Source: [Clostridium] aerotolerans DSM 5434
GTDB taxonomy: Bacteria; Bacillota; Clostridia; Lachnospirales; Lachnospiraceae
Direction of reading: 5' to 3'
Assembly (NCBI RefSeq): GCF_000687555.1
Contig: NZ_JHWJ01000011.1
Location: 62,001 to 126,000, forward strand
Length of the DNA: 64,000 nt
Part shown: positions 7,627 to 14,388 of the stretch, one piece after another
Position numbering within the stretch: position 1 is the stretch's first letter
How the letters are laid out: every line of letters starts with the position of its first letter
The notes under the pieces: model-generated
What the model saw: the letters and a program-made list of their open reading frames with translations, nothing else
Databases searched by the model: none
Told to the model about the DNA's origin: nothing
Made by a program: the position numbers and the translations under genes

Positions 7627-8436
7627 ATGGAATCACAGACACAGTTTGAAACGTATCTTAGTAAAGAAAATTTATCTCAGAATACGATTTTTTCTTATGT
7701 ATGGACGGTAAATTTTTATTTTTCTCATTATGATGAAATAAACAAAGAAAACTTATTGGCTTATAAAGGGTTTCTGATGGAGAGCTATAAACCGAAAACT
7801 GTAAATTTGCGTTTGCAGGCAATTAATAAATATCTGATCTATCTTGAAAAGGAACGCTTACAATTAAAAAATGTTAAAATCCAGCAAAAAAATTTCCTGG
7901 AAAATGTAATCAGCAACGCTGACTATAAGTATTTGAAAAAACGGTTAAAGCAGGATGGTAATATGGAGTGGTATTTTATTGTGTGGTTTCTGGCAGCTAC
8001 CGGTGCACGAGTCAGTGAATTGATACAGATTAAAGTAGAACATGTGCAGATGGGGTATTTAGACCTTTATTCCAAAGGTGGCAAGCTCCGCCGTCTTTAC
8101 ATCCCGGAAAAATTAAGAGAAGAAACGCTTGAATGGCTTAAGGAGGCGAATATCTTTTCTGGATATATATTTTTAAATCGCTTTGGAGATCAGATCACTA
8201 CAAGAGGAATTGGGCAGCAGCTGAAAAACTACGCGGAGAAGTATGGTATCGATACAAAGGTTGTATACCCCCATTCATTCCGTCATCGGTATGCGAAAAA
8301 TTTTCTGGAAAAATACAACGACATTGCATTGCTGGCGGATTTGATGGGACACGAAAGCATTGAAACTACTAGAATATATTTAAGAAGAACGGCAACGGAG
8401 CAGCAGACACTTATTGATAAGGTTGTAACATGGTAA
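7627..8436 (+). CDS. Small tyrosine recombinase upstream of csrA-flagellin
   Basis: A 269-residue tyrosine recombinase with an N-terminal SAM-like core-binding domain (about residues 1-90) and a C-terminal catalytic domain. The active residues are visible: Arg in AATGARVSELIQI, a Lys in YSKGGKLRR, HSFRHRYAKNF for the His-X-X-Arg box, His in LADLMGHESIETT, and the nucleophile Tyr in TRIYLRRT. The size is that of XerC/D-like or phase-variation recombinases, and it lacks the arm-binding domain of phage integrases. Its DNA is more AT-rich than its neighbours. It stands alone, with a gene relic before it and a 16-bp hairpin after it, then csrA and flagellin. A role in DNA inversion near the flagellin unit is plausible but not shown. 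Confidence 0.88.
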   Translation: MESQTQFETYLSKENLSQNTIFSYVWTVNFYFSHYDEINKENLLAYKGFLMESYKPKTVNLRLQAINKYLIYLEKERLQLKNVKIQQKNFLENVISNADYKYLKKRLKQDGNMEWYFIVWFLAATGARVSELIQIKVEHVQMGYLDLYSKGGKLRRLYIPEKLREETLEWLKEANIFSGYIFLNRFGDQITTRGIGQQLKNYAEKYGIDTKVVYPHSFRHRYAKNFLEKYNDIALLADLMGHESIETTRIYLRRTATEQQTLIDKVVTW

Positions 8437-8447
8437 AGAAAAATATA

Positions 8448-8488
8448 AGGCGCAGTATCATGAAAAATATACTCATGATACTGCGCCT
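8448..8488. terminator. Perfect 16-bp stem hairpin after the recombinase gene
   Basis: AGGCGCAGTATCATGA at 8448-8463 is the exact reverse complement of 8473-8488, with a 9-base loop. It lies 11 bases after the recombinase stop. The T-tract after it is weak (CTTCTGTTAT), so it may terminate imperfectly or work in both directions. It isolates the csrA region from recombinase transcription. Confidence 0.65.
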
Positions 8489-8555
8489 CTTCTGTTATAA
8501 AGTGCTATTTATAGATTCGGAATCCAGTTTCCTGGAAGTAAGTCAAGCCTGTAAA

Positions 8556-8574
8556 GTTCTCATAATATGTATTA
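8556..8574. repeat. Left copy of a candidate inverted repeat upstream of csrA
   Basis: These 19 bases match the reverse complement of 8741-8759 at 17 positions, with an uninterrupted 14-base core CATAATATGTATTA. About 166 bases lie between the copies. The region is AT-rich, so a chance match is possible. TAAAGTT at 8552-8558, resembling a sigma-28 -35 box, overlaps it, but no good -10 box follows. Confidence 0.4.
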
Positions 8575-8713
8575 TAGGAACATAGGAACATAAATTCGTA
8601 CTGCGTTCTGACCTTATAAATACTCAATTTACATTCTGTTTTATATATCGTCAAAAAGAAATTTTAAATAAGATTATTATTTAAAAAAATTTTTATTCTC
8701 CAGTAAACAGGGG

Positions 8714-8746
8714 GTATTACAACATCATAATAGCTAGTTGTAATAC
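8714..8746. promoter_or_regulatory. Palindrome GTATTACAAC-N13-GTTGTAATAC upstream of csrA
   Basis: Two perfect 10-base arms at 8714-8723 and 8737-8746 are separated by 13 bases. The form fits a repressor operator, a small hairpin, or the two arms of a tyrosine-recombinase site. The arms TACAAC/GTTGTA recur, with a 14-base spacer, inside the inverted repeats of the Tad switch at 52338. Apart from this, the csrA upstream stretch 8489-8822 shows no gene and no convincing sigma-28 promoter. Confidence 0.45.
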
Positions 8747-8759
8747 ATATTATGGGAAG
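8741..8759. repeat. Right copy of the candidate inverted repeat upstream of csrA
   Basis: Reverse complement of 8556-8574 at 17 of 19 positions. It overlaps the right arm of the palindrome that ends at 8746 and lies 63 bases before the csrA start. Confidence 0.4.
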
Positions 8760-8822
8760 ATTTGTAAATACTGTAATTTTTTACCATTTTTTGATTCGCA
8801 AAAAAACAAGGAGGTAAAGCAA

Positions 8823-9020
8823 ATGTTATCTTTAGGAAGGAATCCAGGCGAGTATCTCGTCATTAATGACAACATCGTTGTTCAGGTAGTCTCAATAAAC
8901 GGAGATTTACGTCTTGCTATTGACGCTCCAAAACAAATCTCAATTGTCAGAGGAGAGGTTTATGAAAAGCTTCACCCTGTTCCCCAGTGCTTGGAGCAAT
9001 TAAAGGAAAAGTATCTGTAG
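8823..9020 (+). CDS. csrA: Carbon storage regulator CsrA
   Basis: A 65-residue protein of the CsrA/RsmA family, the usual size. The sequence MLSLGRNPGEYLVINDNIVV matches the first two strands, RLAIDAPKQISIVRGEVYEK the fourth strand and the Arg at about residue 43 needed for RNA binding. CsrA dimers bind GGA motifs in hairpin loops and block the ribosome. In Bacillus it represses flagellin translation and is titrated by FliW. Here it precedes flagellin by 118 bases, and the flagellin leader holds a matching hairpin. The usual fliW partner gene is not next to it; it may be elsewhere. The ATG follows AAGGAGG. Some residues differ from consensus (SLGR for VLTR). Confidence 0.88.
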   Translation: MLSLGRNPGEYLVINDNIVVQVVSINGDLRLAIDAPKQISIVRGEVYEKLHPVPQCLEQLKEKYL

Positions 9021-9092
9021 TGGTGAGGTAAGTATTGGTTTCGATTTTTCATTCAGGGCCCGAGTGAAAAGTTTGAGATAGATAAAAATTAC

Positions 9093-9130
9093 ATGGGGTA
9101 AAAGGATGTCCCCATTATAATCCAAGGAGG
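9093..9130 (+). promoter_or_regulatory. Likely CsrA-binding hairpin and overlapping Shine-Dalgarno in the flagellin leader
   Basis: ATGGGG (9093-9098) pairs with CCCCAT (9110-9115), exposing AAAAGGATG in an 11-base loop. GGA in a loop is the high-affinity CsrA site. A second GGA lies in the AAGGAGG ribosome site at 9124-9130, 8 bases before the flagellin ATG. Two sites, one overlapping the ribosome site, is the arrangement known for hag control in Bacillus. Binding itself is inferred. Confidence 0.72.
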
Positions 9131-9138
9131 AAATACAG

Positions 9139-10947
9139 ATGAGAATTCAACACAATATCACAGCTTTAAATGCTTATTCCAATTTAACAGGAAATAATAA
9201 CTCTGTGGCTAAGAACTTAGAAAAGCTGTCTTCTGGTTACAGAATCAACCGTGCAGGTGATGATGCAGCAGGTCTTGCAATTTCTGAAAAGATGAGAGCT
9301 CAGATCACAGGTCTTGATACTGCAAAAAAGAATGCAAATGACGGCATTTCTTTAATTCAGACAACAGAAGGAAACTTAACTGAAGTTCATTCCATGTTAA
9401 ACCGTATGGTAGAACTGGCAGACCAGTCTGCAAATGGTACCTATCAGGATAAAGTGGACCGTGATAACCTACAGAAAGAGGTTACCTCTTTAAAGGATGA
9501 AATTGACCGTATTTCTGAAGGTGCGAACTATAATGGCATCAAATTGCTGGACGGATCTTTGTCAGCGGCTGGCGCAACATCAGCTTCAGGAACAAAGACT
9601 GCACAAGGTCTGGACACAGAATTTAACGGCGCAGAATTAACCATTAGTGATGTTGCGGCAACAAAGGGCAGCTACACCAACGGCACTGCACTTGCCAATG
9701 GCGATATAAAAAATGGTGAAACTCTTGAGCTGACAACCAGTTTGAGTAATGGAAAAAATATTAAGATTTCTCTGACCGCAAAAGATTATACAGATGGCAC
9801 CGCTGGTGGTGAGTTAGTGGGCGAAGACGGGACTGTATACGCAAAGTATGCAGCTGGCGGAGCAACCGGACCAACCGCTGCCGAACTTTCAAAAGCCGTA
9901 ACAGGTGCACTTAGAGACAGCGATATTGGTAAAGATTTTAAGGTTAAGGATAATGCAGATGGCACCTTTACTTTGACAAATGCAGAGGCAGGTGCGGCTG
10001 CACCACGTGTCCTGGCAGCTTTTAATGCTACCATTAAAAACGCTGACGGAACCATAAAAAGTGAAGCCACCAAAGGCCTGACTGCTACAAGGGGAACCGA
10101 TGCGTATCAGTCCATTGATGGGTCTCAATTCACCGGTAAAGAATATACGGGATCAGATAATAGCGTACTAACCATCAATGGTAAGAAGTTTGCAATTATC
10201 GTAGACCAGGCAACTTCTGATGCTACGGCAAATCTGATAAAAAAAGCATCTGATGCTGGTTTGGAGATTGTTAGAGTAAGTTCGGTCGATGATACTGCAG
10301 GTACATATGCCGCTACCGGTGACGGAGATCTTAAATTAGATGTAGACGATGCAGCTACTACAGGTAATGATAAGAAAAATGATGCTGCGAAGCTTCAGGG
10401 AGATAATATTGCTGCGGCTCTTGGCAAGGCCCTTGGCAAAAATGTGACATTTGTTGCAGCTACTGGTGATAAAAATGGAACAGATGCTGTGGCTTCACAC
10501 TTCGAATTCAAGTCTGATACAACCATTGATCCTTCAAAGAAAAAAGGTGCAGGCCTGACTCTTCAGATTGGTGAATCATCAGAGGCCTTCAATCAGATGA
10601 CAGTTACTGTAAATAGTATGGATACCAAGTCTTTAGGAATCAACACCGTTGATATCAGCACACAGGCAGGAGCAAAGACAGCAGTAGATTTAGTCAAGAA
10701 TGCAATCAACTCCGTATCCTCGACTCGTGGTGACTTAGGTGCCCTTCAGAACCGTCTGGAGCATACCATCAATAACTTAAGTGTAACCTCAGAGAATATG
10801 ACGGCAGCAGAAAGCCGTATTCGTGACGTTGATATGGCACAGGAGATGATGGGATTAACAAAGAACAAGATTCTTGTTTCCGCATCTCAGGCTATGCTCG
10901 CTCAGGCAAATCAGATTCCTCAGGGAGTTCTTCAGTTATTACAGTAA
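9139..10947 (+). CDS. hag: Flagellin with a large central variable domain
   Basis: A 602-residue flagellin, the filament subunit exported by the flagellar type III system. Residues 1-150 form the conserved D0/D1 helices (MRIQHNITALNAYSNL, LSSGYRINRAGDDAAGLAI). Residues from about 505 to the end form the C-terminal D1/D0 helices (TRGDLGALQNRLEHTI, AQANQIPQGVLQLLQ). The intervening 350 residues are a Thr/Ala/Gly/Asp-rich surface domain much larger than the minimal 275-residue clostridial flagellin. This part is likely exposed, antigenically variable and possibly glycosylated. Translation is probably controlled by CsrA encoded just upstream. A terminator follows, so csrA-flagellin looks like a small separate unit with no other flagellar genes beside it. 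Confidence 0.96.
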   Translation: MRIQHNITALNAYSNLTGNNNSVAKNLEKLSSGYRINRAGDDAAGLAISEKMRAQITGLDTAKKNANDGISLIQTTEGNLTEVHSMLNRMVELADQSANGTYQDKVDRDNLQKEVTSLKDEIDRISEGANYNGIKLLDGSLSAAGATSASGTKTAQGLDTEFNGAELTISDVAATKGSYTNGTALANGDIKNGETLELTTSLSNGKNIKISLTAKDYTDGTAGGELVGEDGTVYAKYAAGGATGPTAAELSKAVTGALRDSDIGKDFKVKDNADGTFTLTNAEAGAAAPRVLAAFNATIKNADGTIKSEATKGLTATRGTDAYQSIDGSQFTGKEYTGSDNSVLTINGKKFAIIVDQATSDATANLIKKASDAGLEIVRVSSVDDTAGTYAATGDGDLKLDVDDAATTGNDKKNDAAKLQGDNIAAALGKALGKNVTFVAATGDKNGTDAVASHFEFKSDTTIDPSKKKGAGLTLQIGESSEAFNQMTVTVNSMDTKSLGINTVDISTQAGAKTAVDLVKNAINSVSSTRGDLGALQNRLEHTINNLSVTSENMTAAESRIRDVDMAQEMMGLTKNKILVSASQAMLAQANQIPQGVLQLLQ

Positions 10948-10976
10948 TTATAAATTTTACACGCTATATGGCAAGG

Positions 10977-11018
10977 ACAGGGGCTGTTGCACAGATGTGC
11001 GGCGGCCCCTGTTTCCAG
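10977..11018 (+). terminator. Hairpin terminator after flagellin
   Basis: ACAGGGGC at 10977-10984 pairs with GCCCCTGT at 11005-11012, with an inner partial TGTTGCACA/TGTGCGGC pairing, followed by a short T-containing tract. Confidence 0.65.
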
Positions 11019-11103
11019 TAATTGCAATATCTGATATATCCAGATGTCCTGCTGTCATACGATCTACGAGCTGAGTACGGAAAAAGGGAATCCTTTTTAA
11101 TTC

Positions 11104-11838
11104 TCAAGCAGCCACCACATCTTTATTTCTCAGCCATAAAACCGCAATTACAGTAGATGCCCCTAAAAATAGAACACTGCTTAAGACCAGCTGTCCGGGC
11201 GTACAGATCATTGGACCGCCTGGGCTGTTGGCTCTCATTCCAATGCTCATAAGAGAATAAGGATAAAGAGCCCCCGCCCCTTTAGAAAGTGCGGCTACAC
11301 TACCGATTCCTCCAATCATGGCGATTCCAACAGGTACCGCAAAGCTGCGGATTATAAGGGACAGGCACAACTGTACTCCGCAGATCACAATCCCCCCAAT
11401 GGCACCATAAGCCAGCCATTCAAAAAGTTCTGGCGGCACTGGGCCTGGCAAATGAGACAGCTTTCCAGAAATAATAAATAAGATTCCCACCCACACCTGA
11501 GTCGCAAGCACCATGACCGAGGCAGTAAAAAGCTTGGAAAGATAAATATATGGAATCGGCACCGGCAGTGTCATGACCGAATTCCAGTTATGATTGGTAT
11601 GTTCCAGGCGGCAGAGATAAGAGCAGTAAACACCAATGGTCGCCGGAAGGAAGAAATAACAGGTGAACAAGGTATGCTGTGTCCACAAGCTATACCAGTA
11701 ATCATCTAAAATACCCACATTTTGAACATAGTTAAAGGTCCCCATAAACGCCGGAAGAATTGGTAAGAGGAAAAATGCCAGCCAGACGGGACTCCGCTTT
11801 AGCTTCATCTGTTCCGCTTGAATTATTTTAAATAGCAT
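11104..11838 (-). CDS. ABC-2 type permease subunit, lantibiotic/bacitracin exporter kind
   Basis: A 244-residue integral membrane protein with about six transmembrane segments. It starts with the cytoplasmic signature LFKIIQAEQMKLKRSPVWLAF seen in LanE/LanG and MutE/MutG immunity permeases. It is the last of three tightly packed genes, 3 bases after another permease of the same fold. Together with the ATPase it should form an exporter or flippase protecting against peptide antibiotics. No biosynthetic peptide gene is nearby, so resistance rather than self-immunity is more likely. This role is inferred from family and from the divergent two-component genes. Confidence 0.82.
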   Translation of the reverse strand: MLFKIIQAEQMKLKRSPVWLAFFLLPILPAFMGTFNYVQNVGILDDYWYSLWTQHTLFTCYFFLPATIGVYCSYLCRLEHTNHNWNSVMTLPVPIPYIYLSKLFTASVMVLATQVWVGILFIISGKLSHLPGPVPPELFEWLAYGAIGGIVICGVQLCLSLIIRSFAVPVGIAMIGGIGSVAALSKGAGALYPYSLMSIGMRANSPGGPMICTPGQLVLSSVLFLGASTVIAVLWLRNKDVVAA

Positions 11839-11841
11839 GAT

Positions 11842-12594
11842 CTACCACTCCTTTCTTGCAAATGACCGGCGGCCATAGACATAAATCCCCGCAAACATGA
11901 AAGCGAGCAGGAACACACCAAGCCAGTCAACCGGAACATAATAAAAATCTGAAATTCTTGTACTGGGATCCCAGTTTAACCCCACCCGCATCATAACTCC
12001 GTAATAACCCCAAATCAGAAGTTTTCCAACCCCTTTTGGCAGGAACATGGTGAACAATCCTGCAAGACTACCTAAAAGTCCAACCGTAAGAGGCACCATC
12101 TGATTTGCAAAATGCAGGGATAACACCTGTTGAAGCAGCAATATAGTTACATGAACCCCTATGGTAGAAATGAGATAAAACAAAATCTTATCCCACGGAA
12201 TGGGCCCGCCAAACCCTTTTATGACCCCAAAAGCCAGAATCATAAATACCTGAAGTAACGCAATTGCCGTCACGTGAATGACCCCGCACAAGTATTTGGC
12301 ATGAAACAGAGTTTCAGCTGGTATGATGGTCTCTAAGAGCTTAAAGGTCTGCCCTTTATGTTCTACATCACAAAGTCTGGACACCAATACTGCAATGACG
12401 ACAGGCATCATGATGGCATTAAGAATGGGAAAATGATAGAGACACTGAAACCACCCCTGGGCCAGCTTTTCTCCAGACATTCTGCCAAAGGACCATAAGC
12501 CCCACAGGCACTGGACTCCAAGAAGGATCGCAATTGTAGTAAAAATCCCCTTTCTTTTTATTTTTTGAAATTCCATTGTAAATACTCTCATCAT
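11842..12594 (-). CDS. ABC-2 type permease subunit, lantibiotic/bacitracin exporter kind
   Basis: A 250-residue membrane protein with about six hydrophobic helices and the N-terminal motif MRVFTMEFQKIKRKGIFTT, typical of the LanE/MutE group. Its ATG overlaps the stop of the ATPase gene by four bases, indicating translational coupling. It pairs with the following permease as a heterodimer in the membrane. A conserved CDVEHKGQTFKLLET segment between helices 2 and 3 is shared with the bacitracin and lantibiotic permeases. Confidence 0.82.
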   Translation of the reverse strand: MMRVFTMEFQKIKRKGIFTTIAILLGVQCLWGLWSFGRMSGEKLAQGWFQCLYHFPILNAIMMPVVIAVLVSRLCDVEHKGQTFKLLETIIPAETLFHAKYLCGVIHVTAIALLQVFMILAFGVIKGFGGPIPWDKILFYLISTIGVHVTILLLQQVLSLHFANQMVPLTVGLLGSLAGLFTMFLPKGVGKLLIWGYYGVMMRVGLNWDPSTRISDFYYVPVDWLGVFLLAFMFAGIYVYGRRSFARKEW

Positions 12595-13505
12595 AGACTC
12601 ACCGCCGTTCCTGTTAATTCTATGAATATCTCTTCCAGTGTCTTTTTCCTTTCTTCCACGCGTACGACTCCAATGGTTTCATGGAAAAGATGAAAGATGT
12701 GGGCAGAAAGCTCCTGATCCGTAAGCTCCGGCAAGAGGAGAAATGCCCCTTCCTCTCTGCACATAATTCCATGTCTTTCAAACACCCCTTTGGCAGTTCC
12801 ATTATCCAAGGTACGAACTGCCAGACTACTTTTGCTCTTATCATGAAGAACCTTTAAACGGTCCTGAAATACCAGCTCTCCTTTGCTGATGACGCCGATG
12901 TGGTCTGCCATCTGCTCGATTTCATTTAATAGATGGCTGGAAACCATGACTGTCATTCCAAAGGCCTTCGGAAGAGCGCGTATGAGTTCACGCATTTCCT
13001 GGATTCCTGCCGGGTCAAGGCCATTGGTCGGCTCATCGAGTATGAGCAGCTTGGGATTTCCAAGAAGTGCGCCTGCAAGCCCCAATCTTTGTTTCATTCC
13101 CAGGGAATACTGCCCTGCTTTTTTATCCTTTTGATTTTCCAGCCGGACGATCTTTAATACTCTGTCAATTTCCTCTTCCTCAACTCCTTTTAAGGTGCTG
13201 ATGATTTTCAAATTTTCCCTGCCGGTCAGATGGGCGTAATAGCTTGGGGATTCTATGAGAGAACCTGCCTCTTTTAAAATGGTAAGGCGGTTTCTTTGAT
13301 TCATCTCTTTACCAAAGACGGTAATGGTTCCGCTGGTGGGCTTTGCAAGCCCCAGTATCATCTTCATGGTGGTGGACTTACCAGCTCCGTTGGGGCCCAG
13401 AAAACCATAGACCACTCCCCTTGGCACTTTTAAATCCAGATCCTTTACACTCATGGCTTCACCGTATTTTTTGCAAAGAGCATTTGTGGTTATGATATCC
13501 GTCAT
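12591..13505 (-). CDS. ABC transporter ATPase, BcrA/LanF kind
   Basis: A 304-residue ATP-binding subunit. Walker A is GPNGAGKST near residue 39, the signature is YSLGMKQRLGLAGAL, Walker B is LLILDEPTNGLD, and the switch His is in SSHLLNEIEQ. The C-terminal extension of about 80 residues is typical of BcrA and LanF exporters of bacitracin and lantibiotics. It is the first gene of the exporter operon and diverges from an OmpR-type regulator gene, with 163 bases and three helically phased repeats between. Likely induced by the cell-envelope stress sensed by that two-component system. Confidence 0.9.
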   Translation of the reverse strand: MTDIITTNALCKKYGEAMSVKDLDLKVPRGVVYGFLGPNGAGKSTTMKMILGLAKPTSGTITVFGKEMNQRNRLTILKEAGSLIESPSYYAHLTGRENLKIISTLKGVEEEEIDRVLKIVRLENQKDKKAGQYSLGMKQRLGLAGALLGNPKLLILDEPTNGLDPAGIQEMRELIRALPKAFGMTVMVSSHLLNEIEQMADHIGVISKGELVFQDRLKVLHDKSKSSLAVRTLDNGTAKGVFERHGIMCREEGAFLLLPELTDQELSAHIFHLFHETIGVVRVEERKKTLEEIFIELTGTAVSL

Positions 13506-13552
13506 TGTTCTACTCTCCTTTTCTTTTCGATGTGTTCATGGTACCAAGGTCT

Positions 13553-13593
13553 CCTTACATCTGGCTGTAGGCCACCTTACATTTACCTTAAAT
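13553..13593. promoter_or_regulatory. Helically phased CCTTACAT repeats, probable response-regulator sites
   Basis: CCTTACAT occurs at 13553-13560 and 13575-13582, and CCTTAAAT at 13586-13593. Start-to-start distances are 22 and 11 bases, one or two helical turns. OmpR-type regulators bind such tandem direct repeats. They lie between the divergent exporter and two-component operons. A TATAAT box at 13630-13635 upstream of the regulator gene has only a poor -35 (TTGTCC, 19-base spacer), as expected of an activated promoter. Confidence 0.55.
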
Positions 13594-13668
13594 CTTCAGA
13601 TTTCTTGTCCAATTTCACTTTTTTTCGGCTATAATACAAATAAATGAAAGGGAAAGGACGAGACAAAA

Positions 13669-14388
13669 ATGGTGGATATTTATGACTGTAAGCTGCTCAT
13701 CGTGGACGATGAGCCAGAGCTTCGCAGAATGGTCATTGCTATTTTAAAACAAAATGGTTTTCGGAAAATTATTTCTGCCGGTGACTGCAGGGAAGCCCGC
13801 AGTCTGTTCTCTCTGGAAAAGCCGGATGCTGTAATCCTTGATGTTTCTCTGCCTGACGGAGACGGCTTTTCCCTGATGCGTGATTTCAGGGCCTCTTCCT
13901 TTGTTCCTGTGCTGTTTCTTTCCGCCAGAGATGAAGACGAGGACCGTCTTTTGGGCCTTGGTCTTGGGGCTGATGATTATATGACAAAGCCATTTCTCCC
14001 AAGGGAGCTGGTTTTAAGGCTTCATGCCATATTAAACCGCACGTATTTTCCTCCTGTCTTAAGCCAGAAGTTAAAGCCTGTCTTCTCCCTGGGGGATATG
14101 AAAGTCGATCTAAACAGCTGTGAGGTAACATCACAAAAGGGAACCTCAACCCTGACGGCAAAGGAATTTGCTCTTTTGGAAAAGCTTTTTGAAAACCGGG
14201 AAAAGATTGTCACCGGGGACAGCTTATGTATGGCTGCCTGGGGAGACTCTCTTTACGGCTATGAAAATACATTGATGGTGCATATCCGCCGTCTCAGGGA
14301 AAAGATAGAGCCTAACCCCTCTTCCCCTCAATATCTAATGACCGTTCGGGGACTAGGGTATAAGCTTACGGGGGTGACAGTTCTATGA
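13669..14388 (+). CDS. OmpR-family response regulator
   Basis: A 239-residue regulator. The receiver domain (1-120) shows the acidic pair in LLIVDDEPELRRM, the phosphorylated Asp in AVILDVSLPDGDG, Ser/Thr in LFLSARDEDED and Lys in DDYMTKPFLPRELV. The winged-helix DNA-binding domain covers about 135-235, ending in the typical LMTVRGLGYKL. Its stop overlaps the kinase start by four bases. Divergence from a BcrA/LanF-type exporter suggests that it activates that exporter in response to peptide antibiotics, binding the CCTTACAT repeats. It is the BcrR/NsrR-like arrangement by context only. Confidence 0.92.
   Translation: MVDIYDCKLLIVDDEPELRRMVIAILKQNGFRKIISAGDCREARSLFSLEKPDAVILDVSLPDGDGFSLMRDFRASSFVPVLFLSARDEDEDRLLGLGLGADDYMTKPFLPRELVLRLHAILNRTYFPPVLSQKLKPVFSLGDMKVDLNSCEVTSQKGTSTLTAKEFALLEKLFENREKIVTGDSLCMAAWGDSLYGYENTLMVHIRRLREKIEPNPSSPQYLMTVRGLGYKLTGVTVL

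Noticed and set aside
7627-8436. The recombinase as a prophage or integrative-element integrase
   Set aside because: It is only 269 residues, without an arm-binding domain; no excisionase, phage, relaxase or tRNA attachment site is near.
8552-8578. Sigma-28 promoter for csrA-flagellin
   Set aside because: TAAAGTT fits the -35 box, but the sequence at the required distance (ATTATAGG) does not resemble GCCGATAA.
8645-8652. Minus-strand GACGATAT resembling a sigma-28 -10 box
   Set aside because: It points away from flagellin and lacks TAAA at the right distance. It would matter only if the 8575-8740 interval inverts.
9786-10128. Minus-strand open frames within flagellin
   Set aside because: Caused by the biased composition of the repeat-rich central domain; no start signals.
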